Position numbers and translations under genes: made by a program | The notes under the pieces: generated by a model | Seen by the model: only the letters and a program-made list of their open reading frames with translations | Database searches by the model: none | Told to the model about the DNA's origin: nothing | Part shown: in pieces, positions 25,833-33,671 of the stretch | Layout: each line of letters opens with the position of its first letter | Numbering within the stretch: the first letter of the stretch is position 1 | NCBI RefSeq assembly: GCF_937863155.1 | Contig: NZ_CALMFB010000061.1 | Location: 36,826-100,825, forward strand | Length of the DNA: 64,000 nucleotides | From: an uncultured Brevundimonas sp. | GTDB lineage: Bacteria > Pseudomonadota > Alphaproteobacteria > Caulobacterales > Caulobacteraceae | Reading direction: 5' to 3'

Positions 25833-27139
25833 CCGGCGGCCCTCAGATCGGCGGCGCGGGCGTGGGCCTCCAGCCCTTCCAGACGGGCCAGGCGCGCGGC
25901 GATGGGGGCCAGGGCGCGCGCCCCGTCAGGAGTGGACGTCTGGATCGATATCGAGGTCATGAAGGCGGCGGTGGTCAGGCCGGCCATCGCCCGCGCCGCC
26001 CCATCCGTCGGCAGGACGTGGCTGGGCCCGGCCGCATAGTCGCCTAAGGTCTCGGCCGTCCAGGCGCCGACGAAGACCGCCCCGGCCGCCGTGATCTTTT
26101 CCGCGAGGGCCTCGGGCTCCGCTACCTGCAGGGCCAGGTGTTCCGGCGCATACAGGTTGGAGACGGCGCAGGCCTGGTCCAGATCGGCCACGCAGATGGC
26201 GCGTCCCTGGGCCAGGGACGCGCGCGCCACGGCTTGTCGCGGCAGGTCGACAAGCTGCGCCTCGACCTCGGCCAGGATGCGGTCCAGGGAGCCACGGCTG
26301 GGTGAGACCAGCAGCACCTGGGCGTCGGCGTCATGCTCGGCCTGACTCAGCAGGTCCGCGGCGGCGATTTCGGGGCCGGCGTCGGCGTCGGCGATGACCA
26401 GCAGTTCAGACGGCCCGGCACGCATGTCGACGGCGGGGCCCCCGGCCAGTGCAGCGGCCTGGGCCTTGGCCTCGGCCACATAGGCGTTGCCTGGTCCGAA
26501 CAGCTTGTCGCAGGCGGGGAGGGTTCCGTCTTCTAGCTCGGCGCCGAAGGTCAGGGCCGCGATCGCCTGGGCCCCGCCGATCAGCCACAGGTCTTCCAAT
26601 CCCGCCTCGGCCGCCGCCACGATCATGGCGGGATGGACGCCGCCGGAGGCGTCGGGCGGCGTTACGACAACGCGCCGCTGCACCCCAGCGGCCTCGGCCG
26701 GGAGCGCTTGCATTAGCAGGGACGAGAACAGGGGCGCCGAGCCCGCCGGAACATAGAGGCCCGCCGCTTCCAGCGGCCGCCACACGCGCCGTGACCGCAC
26801 GCCCGGCGTGGTTTCGATCCAGCCGGAGTCCTCAGGCCGCGTCGCCTGGTGAAACAGACGGATATTGTCAGCCGCCATGCGCAGGGCGCGGGCGTCTACA
26901 GGCGGTAGTGTGGCGCGGGCTTTTGCAACCGTTTCCTCGTTCAAGATCAATCGGCGAGGGGCATGGCCGTCCAGCTTCACCGCCCAGTCGCGCACCGCCT
27001 CGCCGCCGCGCTGGCGGACATCGTCGAGGATGCGCCGCACGGTGTCGGGAACCTCTGTCCCTGCGCGGCGTGCGGGCCGGGCCAAAGCGGCACGACGACC
27101 ATCGGCGTCCAGGGAAGGCCAGTCGATCCGCCGCATCAC
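25829..27139 (-). CDS. hisD: Histidinol dehydrogenase
   Basis: A 436-residue NAD- and zinc-dependent enzyme that oxidises histidinol to histidine. Motifs: AGLYVPAG, VVVTPP, IGGAQAIAALTFG, DKLFGPGNAYVAEAK, AGPSELLVIAD, the zinc ligands in SQAEHDADAQ, catalytic Glu-His in APEHLAL, the Asp in LGDYAAGPSHVLPT and the terminal His in LEGLEAHARA. The family usually reads VDMxAGPSE; here VDMRAGPSE is intact. Overlaps hisG and the fusion gene by 4 bp. Confidence 0.96.
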   Translation of the reverse strand: MMRRIDWPSLDADGRRAALARPARRAGTEVPDTVRRILDDVRQRGGEAVRDWAVKLDGHAPRRLILNEETVAKARATLPPVDARALRMAADNIRLFHQATRPEDSGWIETTPGVRSRRVWRPLEAAGLYVPAGSAPLFSSLLMQALPAEAAGVQRRVVVTPPDASGGVHPAMIVAAAEAGLEDLWLIGGAQAIAALTFGAELEDGTLPACDKLFGPGNAYVAEAKAQAAALAGGPAVDMRAGPSELLVIADADAGPEIAAADLLSQAEHDADAQVLLVSPSRGSLDRILAEVEAQLVDLPRQAVARASLAQGRAICVADLDQACAVSNLYAPEHLALQVAEPEALAEKITAAGAVFVGAWTAETLGDYAAGPSHVLPTDGAARAMAGLTTAAFMTSISIQTSTPDGARALAPIAARLARLEGLEAHARAADLRAAG

Positions 27140-28017
27140 ATCATCTTCTCTATGGGCAGGACCAGAATGGCCGAGGCGCCGGCGCCCTTCAGCCGCTCCA
27201 GCGTCTCCCAGAAGACCGCCTCCTGGCAGACGGCGTGCACGGCCACGGCGTCTTCGCGGCCCAACAACGGCATGACGGTCGGCGCGCCTGCGCCCGGCAG
27301 CAGGCGGGTGATATCCTCCAGCGCCGACCGTGGCGCGTTCAGCATGACGTATTTGGCGCCCTGGGAGGCGACTACGCCGGCCACCCGCTCGATGACGCTG
27401 TCCAGCAGCTCGGCCAGTTCAGGCTCGGGTGCGACGGGGGAGCGGACCAACACCGCCTGGCTGTCCAGCACCGTGTCGCGCGGGGCCAGACCGTTGGCCT
27501 CCAGCGTCGCGCCGGTCGAGACCAGGTCGCAGACGGCGTGGGCTAGTTTCAGCCGCGGCGCCACCTCGACCGCCCCTCGCATGGTCACCACCTCGGCCTG
27601 AACGCCGTACTTGGCCAGGAAGCGGCCCAGAACCCGGGGATGGCTGGTGGCCACGCGGCAGCCGGCCAGAGAGGCCGGCCCGGCGTAGTGCTGGCCCTCG
27701 GGTGTGGCGATCTTCAGGGTGCAGCGGCCGAAGCCCAGAGGCATGACCACTTCGGCGACCGGCCCGCCGTTGCGGACCTCCTCCAGCACATCTTCGCCGA
27801 CCAAGCCCAGATCGCAGACACCATCGGCGACGAAGGTGGGGATGTCGTCGTCGCGCACCCGCAGCAGGTCGATCGGATAGTTCTCGACCCGGTACAACAG
27901 GTCGTTGTTCCCGCGGATGACGCGCAGGCCGGCGTCCTTCATCAGGTCCAGACTGCGGTCGGCCAGGCGTCCGGATTTCTGGACGGCTATGCGCAGCCGC
28001 CCCTGAACCTTGCTCAT
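27136..28017 (-). CDS. hisG: ATP phosphoribosyltransferase, long form
   Basis: A 293-residue enzyme for the first step of histidine synthesis, with a catalytic part (about 1-215; RIAVQKSGRLADRSL, DIPTFVADGVCDLGLVGEDVLEE, the PRPP loop region DLVSTGATLEANGL) and a C-terminal regulatory ACT-like part (about 220-293; YVMLNAPRSALEDITRLLPGAGAPTV). This is the long, hisZ-independent form that is feedback inhibited by histidine. It is 9 bp after the yerC gene, and overlaps hisD by 4 bp. Confidence 0.95.
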   Translation of the reverse strand: MSKVQGRLRIAVQKSGRLADRSLDLMKDAGLRVIRGNNDLLYRVENYPIDLLRVRDDDIPTFVADGVCDLGLVGEDVLEEVRNGGPVAEVVMPLGFGRCTLKIATPEGQHYAGPASLAGCRVATSHPRVLGRFLAKYGVQAEVVTMRGAVEVAPRLKLAHAVCDLVSTGATLEANGLAPRDTVLDSQAVLVRSPVAPEPELAELLDSVIERVAGVVASQGAKYVMLNAPRSALEDITRLLPGAGAPTVMPLLGREDAVAVHAVCQEAVFWETLERLKGAGASAILVLPIEKMM

Positions 28018-28026
28018 CGTGGGACC

Positions 28027-28338
28027 TCAGGCTTTCAGACGGTCAAGCACCAGGCGGTAGCCTTGGTGAGGCATCTCTTTCAGGAACCGCGCGACGCGGA
28101 CTACCGTCGTGGGACTTGCCTGGGCCTCGGCGGCGATCTCCCGATAGGACTTGCCCCCGGCGTCCAGCAACCGCGCCACCTCCCATCGCTCGGCGAAGGC
28201 GCGCACCTCGGACGGCGTGCACAGGTCGGCCAAGAAGGCGTCCACCTCGTCGCGCGTCTTCAGGGCCAGCAGGGCGTCATACAGAGCCACTCGGCTGCGC
28301 GCGACCGCGGCTGCATTGGGGGGTACGGAGTCGATCAT
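28027..28338 (-). CDS. TrpR-like YerC/YecD-family regulator
   Basis: A 103-residue helical protein with a TrpR-type helix-turn-helix: DLCTPSEVRAFAERWEVARLLDAGGKSYREIAAEAQASPTTVVRVARFL split between helices, where PSE.....R and GKSYREIA...ASPTTV.RV are the family pattern. It is the first gene of the his transcript. It likely binds the inverted repeat that overlaps its own promoter and represses the operon when histidine or another ligand is plentiful; that is inference. YerC-type genes upstream of hisG are known from gammaproteobacterial his operons such as those of the Xanthomonas group, as I recall. Confidence 0.85.
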   Translation of the reverse strand: MIDSVPPNAAAVARSRVALYDALLALKTRDEVDAFLADLCTPSEVRAFAERWEVARLLDAGGKSYREIAAEAQASPTTVVRVARFLKEMPHQGYRLVLDRLKA

Positions 28339-28340
28339 GA

Positions 28341-28373
28341 CGTTCCACTATGCTGTAACGCTGGAACGGTCAA
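28341..28373 (-). promoter_or_regulatory. his operon promoter with overlapping operator
   Basis: On the minus strand a -35 TTGACC (28368-28373) is followed at 15-17 bp by CATAGT/TAGTGG as -10. A perfect 7-bp inverted repeat CGTTCCA-N14-TGGAACG (28341-28347 and 28362-28368) covers the spacer and -10 and ends 2 bp before the yerC ATG. A repressor bound here would block RNA polymerase. Confidence 0.6.
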
Positions 28374-28534
28374 GCGCAATAGCGTTCGGGTCAGCCAAGG
28401 CTTCAATGCCGTGACCGGGCTTCCAAAATCTCCACAGCAGAGTTCGCACGCGTTCTGAATCCGCGGCCAGGACACGATCCGAAAAGTCGCTTCATGCGAC
28501 GCCTACTGAGATTTCGGGTACGCTCTTGGCTTGT

Positions 28535-29248
28535 TCAGAGCGACCGAAGCTGACCTTGCGCAACCACGGGTCCAGTCGGTTGGCCGGTTGGCGAGCCGCC
28601 TTCGGGCTCGACAGAAATCGCCAGCACCGAGTCCGCCGCGAGTGCGCCGATCGCCGGCATGGCGGCCGCGCTGTCGCTAGGCATGACGCCGAGGGACACC
28701 GGCTTGCCATCCCTGTTCAGCAGCCACAACTCATGCGAATGGCCCGGCGCGCCGTCGCCGCCGATGGGGGTGACGACGACCCGGCGGTTGGTGGCGTCCA
28801 GGGTGACCACGAAGACCACCTGCCCGTTTGCCGCTTCCAGGCGTGTGCTGGCCAGGGTCGCCTCGCCGACGACAGGCGCTGGCGTGGGCCTGGAAGCCGA
28901 GGGTAGGAAGGCCACCACCGCCAGCGTCGCGGCCATGGCGACCGCCAGAGCGGTCGCGCCGCGCCAGAAGACGAGGTTATTCCAGACGCCCCCCTCGCCG
29001 ACCGCGCGCGGAAGACGCGCAGCGATCCGTGGCCACAAGTCCTTGCGGACCGCGACGGGTCCGATCTCCTCGATCAGAGGCGCCAGCCGCGCCTCCCAAT
29101 CCTCTACGGCGTGTGCGAACGTCGGATCGGTTTCGAATCGGCGCGCGGCCACAGCGTGGGCGGCCGGATCGAGCAGGCCAATGACATATTCGGCCGCGAA
29201 CAGATCGGCCTCGTCCTGCGGGGTCATGTCTTCGGTCGGGTCAGGCAT
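28535..29248 (-). CDS. Anti-sigma factor, RskA-type
   Basis: A 237-residue membrane anti-sigma factor. N-terminal cytosolic part (LFAAEYVIGLLDPAAHAVAARRF, then FAHAVEDWEARLAPL) is the sigma-binding helical domain; a single membrane helix follows (about 97-116, ATALAVAMAATLAVVAFL); the C-terminal periplasmic part has HSHELWLLNRDGKPVSLGV, the RskA/anti-sigma-K pattern. It overlaps the 3' end of the ECF sigma gene by 8 bp, so the two are made together. No zinc HxxxCxxC motif is seen, which separates it from ChrR. Confidence 0.88.
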   Translation of the reverse strand: MPDPTEDMTPQDEADLFAAEYVIGLLDPAAHAVAARRFETDPTFAHAVEDWEARLAPLIEEIGPVAVRKDLWPRIAARLPRAVGEGGVWNNLVFWRGATALAVAMAATLAVVAFLPSASRPTPAPVVGEATLASTRLEAANGQVVFVVTLDATNRRVVVTPIGGDGAPGHSHELWLLNRDGKPVSLGVMPSDSAAAMPAIGALAADSVLAISVEPEGGSPTGQPTGPVVAQGQLRSL

Positions 29249-29804
29249 AGGCGTCGCCCATACAGGCCCGGAGTTTCATCAGCGACCGGCGCATCCAGCT
29301 CTTGACCGTACCCAGCGGCGCGCCTGCCCTTTCGGCCAGGGCGGGGTAGGTCAGCCCACCGAAGAATGCCTGCCGCACCATGTCCGCATGGCGGGTCTCC
29401 AATACCTCCAGGCAGCGGTGCAACTGGTCCGCCGTCTCGCCGGACTCCATCACCTCGCTGGCCAGAGGCGCGCCATCCGCCGTCTCCGCCACGGCGTCGT
29501 CGGAAACGAAAGTGCGGCCGTCCCGCGCGCGCAGCCGGTCGATGGCGCGGTTGCGCGCCAGGGTCACCAGCCACGTCACAGGACTGGCGCGCGACGCATC
29601 GAACAGGCCGGCCTTCTTCCACACGGCGAGATACACCTCCTGCAGCACGTCCTCGGCCTCGGACTGATCGGGCAAGATACGGAGGATGACGCCGAAGAGT
29701 TTCGCCGAGGTCCGGCGATAGACGTCCTCGAGCGCCGACCGATCCCCGCCCGCCACCCGAGAGAGGGCGGAGGCAAGCTGCGCGCGCTGCTGATCGGCGT
29801 CCAT
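29241..29804 (-). CDS. ECF sigma factor, SigK-like
   Basis: A 187-residue RNA polymerase sigma factor with region 2 (LFGVILRILPDQSEAEDVLQEVY and WLVTLARNRAIDRLRAR) and region 4 (QAFFGGLTYPALAERAGAPLGTVKSWMRRSLMKLR). It is co-encoded with an RskA-type anti-sigma factor. Upstream lies a methyltransferase gene in the same direction, and the divergent transcript carries other lipid genes, so the likely targets are this pair of transcripts. Confidence 0.92.
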   Translation of the reverse strand: MDADQQRAQLASALSRVAGGDRSALEDVYRRTSAKLFGVILRILPDQSEAEDVLQEVYLAVWKKAGLFDASRASPVTWLVTLARNRAIDRLRARDGRTFVSDDAVAETADGAPLASEVMESGETADQLHRCLEVLETRHADMVRQAFFGGLTYPALAERAGAPLGTVKSWMRRSLMKLRACMGDAYA

Positions 29805-29855
29805 CCCGTACTCCCGATGACGAGGGGTGACGCTGCCACAGCCGAACCCGACACG

Positions 29856-30872
29856 CTAGGCGGGCCTCAGACAATAGTGGCTGACGCCCCATTCGCGCCC
29901 GTCGCTGTCTCCGAACAGGCCGGCCGTGGCCAGATAGAAGCGCCGCCAGCGTCGGGTCCACAGCCGAGCGTCGTCGCCATAGGCCGTCTGCATGATCCGG
30001 GCGATACGTTCGGCGTGGGTGTCCATATTGGCCAGCCAGTGCAGGGCGGTCTTCTGATAGTGGGTGCCGCTCCAGCGCCAGTCCTGCTCGACCTGGAACA
30101 GGTCGCCGTATTGCCGGATCAGTTCGTGGCTGGGCATGACGCCGCCGGTGAAGAAATGCTGGGCGATGAAGTCCGCGCGGTCCGATACCTCGAAACGATA
30201 GGGGGTCGTCCGGTGCGAGAAGACGTGGATGAACATCCGCCCCTCCGGCGCCAGCCAGGCCCGCGCCCGGCCCAGAAGCGCGCGCCAGTTGGCCATGTGC
30301 TCGAACATCTCGACCGACACGATCCGGTCGAAGCGCCGGTCGATGGCGAAGTTGTTCATGTCGCAGGTCAGCACCGTCAAATTCGTCAGGCCCAGAGCCT
30401 GGGCGCGCGCCTCGATGAAACGGCGCTGACCGTTCGCGTTCGACACCGCCGTGATCCGAGCGTTCGGATAGCGTTCGGCCATCCATAGCGACAGAGAGCC
30501 CCAGCCGCAGCCCAGCTCCAGAATGGACTGTCCGTCCGCGAGGCCGGCGTGATCGCAGGTTTCCGTCAGGGCGGCGATCTCGGCCTGGGCCAGCGTTTCT
30601 TCGCCGGTCGGATAGAGGCAGCAGGAGTATTTCAGCCGCGGCCCCAGACACAGTTCGAAGAACTCGGGCGGCAGTTCGTAATGCTGGGCGTTGGCGGCAT
30701 CGGCGTGTTCCGCGATCGGACGTTCGGCCATTTCGCGGGCGAAGGCCAAGGCCGCCTGCGGATCGTCATCCAGACGTCTGCGGGCGCCCGCCACCATGCC
30801 GGCGATGACCGTCCGGACGATCGGATCGGGCGCCGGGGCGTCCTGCAATGCGTGGAAGATGGCGGCGGCCAT
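29856..30872 (-). CDS. SAM-dependent methyltransferase, cyclopropane-synthase family
   Basis: A 338-residue class I methyltransferase. SAM motif ILELGCGWGSLSLWMAERY (about residues 120-138), then AVSNANGQRRFIEARAQALGL, DRIVSVEMFEHM and the FFTGGVMPS region. It belongs to the CFA/mycolic-acid-type group but lacks the N-terminal part of true CFA synthases and is shorter. A related, full-length CFA synthase is encoded across the divergent region (33672-34913). It may methylate unsaturated fatty acyl chains without closing a ring, as described for furan fatty acid synthesis in other Alphaproteobacteria; this is inference. Confidence 0.8.
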   Translation of the reverse strand: MAAAIFHALQDAPAPDPIVRTVIAGMVAGARRRLDDDPQAALAFAREMAERPIAEHADAANAQHYELPPEFFELCLGPRLKYSCCLYPTGEETLAQAEIAALTETCDHAGLADGQSILELGCGWGSLSLWMAERYPNARITAVSNANGQRRFIEARAQALGLTNLTVLTCDMNNFAIDRRFDRIVSVEMFEHMANWRALLGRARAWLAPEGRMFIHVFSHRTTPYRFEVSDRADFIAQHFFTGGVMPSHELIRQYGDLFQVEQDWRWSGTHYQKTALHWLANMDTHAERIARIMQTAYGDDARLWTRRWRRFYLATAGLFGDSDGREWGVSHYCLRPA

Positions 30873-30881
30873 GGCATACCC

Positions 30882-30968
30882 TCGTGACCAGACATCCAGT
30901 CCGGATGCGGAACCAGTTACGCACGAGGCGCCCTTTCAGATGCATCCATCGGCATCCGGGCGTCGTAG
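30882..30968. promoter_or_regulatory. Candidate divergent ECF promoters
   Basis: Within the 126-bp divergent region the same -35-like hexamer GCATCC occurs on each strand with 15 bp to a TC-rich -10: plus strand 30942-30947 to TCGTAG at 30963-30968, and minus strand GCATCC (30908-30903) to TCACGA (30887-30882). The GCATCC resembles the CCATCC -35 of SigK-type sigma factors. A second plus-strand GCATCC is at 30952. The paired sites suggest the adjacent ECF factor drives both arms. Confidence 0.3.
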
Positions 30969-30998
30969 CTGGACCGACCCGCAGCCCGGAGCCCGCCC

Positions 30999-32336
30999 AT
31001 GTCCGTCGCCTCACAGTCTCGCCGCAGGATCGCCGTTGTCGGCGCCGGGGTGTCAGGCCTGTCCTGCGCCTGGCTGCTGTCGCAGGCCCACGAGGTGACC
31101 CTGTACGAAGGCGAGGAACGGCTGGGCGGCCACTCCAACACGGTCATGGCGCCGGGACCTGACGGCGACATCGCGGTGGACACCGGCTTCATCGTCTACA
31201 ACGCGCCGAACTATCCCAACCTGACGGCCCTGTTCGATCATTTCGGCGTGGCCACCAAGCCGGCCCATATGTCGTTCGCCGTCTCGGTCGACGACGGCGC
31301 CTTCGAATACTCCAGTCACGGCGCGGCGGGCCTGTTCGCCCAGAAGCGCAATCTGGCCAGTCCGAAATTCTGGTCGATGCTGGCGGACCTGAAACGCTTT
31401 CATCGCCGCGCGCCGCGCGACCTGCCGGTGCTGGAGATCTCGGGCATTTCGCTGGGCGAATATCTGAACCAGGGCGGCTATGGCCGCATGTTCATGGACC
31501 ATCACCTGCTGCCGCAGGCGGCGGCGATCTGGTCGGCGTCCTCGGCCCAGATGGCCGACTATCCGGCGGCGGCCTTCATCCGCTTTTACGGCAACCATCG
31601 CCTGCTGGAGGTGGACATGCGCCCCAACTGGCGCACCGTCGATGGCGGCAGCGGCGAATATGTTCGCAGGCTGCGGCAGGCCTTCAAGGGAAGGGTCCGG
31701 GCCGGCGAGCCTGTCCTATCGGTATCGCGCGATGACGCCGGCGGTGCTGTGCATACGGCCTCGGGCGCCGAGCGCTACGACGCGGTCGTTCTGGCAGTCC
31801 ATTCCGATCAGGCCTTGCGCCTGCTGACGGAGCCGACGGCGGACGAACGCCGCCTGTTGTCGGCCATTCCCTATCAACGCAACCGCGCCGTCCTGCATCA
31901 CGACATCCGCCAGATGCCGCGCCGTCGGTCGGCCTGGGCGGCATGGAACCACGTCAACCGGCGCGGCGACGACCGGCAGGCCGGCGGCGTCACCTACTGG
32001 ATGAACCAGCTTCAGTCCCTGCCGGGGCGCCCCTTGATGGTCACGCTGAACCCCGTGCACGCGCCCGATCCCGACTTGGTCGTCGGCCAGTACGACTATG
32101 AGCATCCGCTGTTCACCGCTGCCGGCCTGGCCGCCCAGCAGGCGTTATGGTCGTTGCAGGGGCGTCGGGGCGTCTGGTTCTGCGGCGCCTGGTTCGGCTC
32201 TGGGTTCCATGAAGACGGACTTCAGGCCGGCCTGGCCGTGGCGGAGCAATTGGGCGGCGTGCGCAGGCCGTGGACTGTCGAGAATGAGAACGGGCGGATC
32301 GTGCTGTCGCAGCCGACTCTGGCGCAGGCGGCATGA
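30999..32336 (+). CDS. FAD/NAD(P)-binding oxidoreductase, amine-oxidase fold
   Basis: A 445-residue flavoenzyme with dinucleotide-binding motif IAVVGAGVSGLSCAWLLS at about 11-28, then EGEERLGGHSNTV, and a C-terminal FAD signature GVWFCGAWFGSGFHEDGLQAG. This group is often clustered with CFA synthase, DUF1365 and an ECF sigma factor in proteobacteria. The likely substrate is an unsaturated or modified fatty acyl chain. First gene of a four-gene transcript; its end overlaps the next gene by 4 bp. Confidence 0.85.
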   Translation: MSVASQSRRRIAVVGAGVSGLSCAWLLSQAHEVTLYEGEERLGGHSNTVMAPGPDGDIAVDTGFIVYNAPNYPNLTALFDHFGVATKPAHMSFAVSVDDGAFEYSSHGAAGLFAQKRNLASPKFWSMLADLKRFHRRAPRDLPVLEISGISLGEYLNQGGYGRMFMDHHLLPQAAAIWSASSAQMADYPAAAFIRFYGNHRLLEVDMRPNWRTVDGGSGEYVRRLRQAFKGRVRAGEPVLSVSRDDAGGAVHTASGAERYDAVVLAVHSDQALRLLTEPTADERRLLSAIPYQRNRAVLHHDIRQMPRRRSAWAAWNHVNRRGDDRQAGGVTYWMNQLQSLPGRPLMVTLNPVHAPDPDLVVGQYDYEHPLFTAAGLAAQQALWSLQGRRGVWFCGAWFGSGFHEDGLQAGLAVAEQLGGVRRPWTVENENGRIVLSQPTLAQAA

Positions 32337-33151
32337 ACGAAGCCGTGAGCGTCTCAGGTCTCTACACCGGCCTGGTCACCCATGTGCGCCACCGGCCCAG
32401 GCGTCATGCCTTGAAGTATCGGGTGTTCATGCTGCTGATCGATCTGGACGAGGCGCCGACGCTATTGCGCCGTTCACGCTGTATCCGCGCCGGACGTTTC
32501 GGTCTGATGAGCTGGCGAGAAGCGGACCACGGCGACGGCGGCGACCGCCCGTTGAAGGCGCAGGTGCAGGCCGTCCTGGTCGATGCGGGGATGAGCGCCG
32601 GTGGTCCGATCCGCCTGCTGACCATGCCGCGCATCTTGGGCCACGGCTTCAATCCGATCAGCGTTTACTTCTGCCACCATGCGGACGGGCGCTTGGCCGC
32701 GACCCTGTACGAGGTGTCGAACACCTTCGGCCAGAGGCATCGCTACCTAGTCGCCAGCGACGGACTGGGCGCGGCGCTTGAACGGCACGCGGCGGACAAG
32801 CGCTTTTACGTCTCGCCTTTCATGGACATGGACCTGGCCTATCGGTTCGTCCTGCGTCCGCCGGACCAAGGCGTGCGACTGACCATCGAGGTCGACGACG
32901 CCGATGGTTCGATGCTGACCGCCGCTTTCGTCGGCCGCCGGTCGGCATGGACGGACGCCAACCTGATGAAGGCATGGCTGGGTCACCCGCTGCTGACGCT
33001 CAAGGTCGTCTTCGGCATCCACTGGGAAGCCTTGCAGGTCTTCCTGAAGGGCGTCGGCTTCCGACATCGCCCGCCCTTGCCGCCCGAACGCGTCACCCTT
33101 GGCCGCAACCTGTCGGCCTGCCAGCGAACCGGAGATCCTCATGCCGCCTAG
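32333..33151 (+). CDS. DUF1365 protein
   Basis: A 272-residue protein of the DUF1365 family: an opening YTGLVTHVRHRPRRHALKYR, GHGFNPISVYFC, ALYEVSNTFG-like (TLYEVSNTFGQRHRY), and KRFYVSPFMDMD. Its function is not established; it is nearly always beside CFA synthase-like genes and FAD oxidoreductases, so it belongs to lipid modification. It overlaps the oxidoreductase by 4 bp (ATGA) and the next gene by 11 bp. Confidence 0.9.
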   Translation: MNEAVSVSGLYTGLVTHVRHRPRRHALKYRVFMLLIDLDEAPTLLRRSRCIRAGRFGLMSWREADHGDGGDRPLKAQVQAVLVDAGMSAGGPIRLLTMPRILGHGFNPISVYFCHHADGRLAATLYEVSNTFGQRHRYLVASDGLGAALERHAADKRFYVSPFMDMDLAYRFVLRPPDQGVRLTIEVDDADGSMLTAAFVGRRSAWTDANLMKAWLGHPLLTLKVVFGIHWEALQVFLKGVGFRHRPPLPPERVTLGRNLSACQRTGDPHAA

Positions 33152-33656
33152 ATTGATCGTATTGGCCCTACTGGCCGCCCTGATCCCCGGTCTGGCCATG
33201 GCGACGCCGGAACCGACCAAGCCGGTCGACCTGGGCCGGCTGATGGGCCGTTGGCACGAGATCCTGCGGACACCGAACGACCATCAGAGGAACTGCTGGG
33301 CGGCCAGCCAGGTCTGGTCCGCGCGGAACGACGGCCGCTATTCGATCCGCCAGACCTGCCATCGTGGATCGCGGACCGGGCCGACACGTAATTTCGACAC
33401 AGTGGCGCGGGTGCTGAACCCGCCCGAGAACACCAAATTCGAGGCCAGCTTCTTCGCCGGTCTGATCCGCCAGCGCTACTGGATCATCGACCACGCCGAC
33501 GACTACAGCTGGATGATCGCCACCAGCGCCGACGGGCAGTTCCCGGCCCTGCTGGCGCGGACGCCCACCCTTTCCGCCTCCGAGACCAACCGTCTGAAGG
33601 CCCGGATGCGCACACTGGGCTTGCCGACGGCGCGTCTGACGCCATCTGAGGGCTGA
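33141..33656 (+). CDS. Lipocalin-family protein
   Basis: A 171-residue secreted protein: signal peptide MPPRLIVLALLAALIPGLAM, then the lipocalin hallmark GRWHEILRTPN (G-x-W), IRQTCHRG, ASFFAGLIRQRYWIIDHADDYSWMIA and LLARTPTLS. The Y/W-IID...YxWM pattern is that of bacterial Blc-type lipocalins, which bind lipids in the periplasm or at the outer membrane. The start lies inside the end of the DUF1365 gene, 7 bp after a GGAG. A role in carrying or removing modified lipids would fit the operon. Confidence 0.82.
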   Translation: MPPRLIVLALLAALIPGLAMATPEPTKPVDLGRLMGRWHEILRTPNDHQRNCWAASQVWSARNDGRYSIRQTCHRGSRTGPTRNFDTVARVLNPPENTKFEASFFAGLIRQRYWIIDHADDYSWMIATSADGQFPALLARTPTLSASETNRLKARMRTLGLPTARLTPSEG

Positions 33657-33671
33657 GGAAAGACACTGCGA

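Noticed and set aside
28341-28534. Histidine leader peptide and attenuator
   Set aside because: No short frame with a run of His codons and no terminator/antiterminator pair before yerC; the promoter is directly at the gene.
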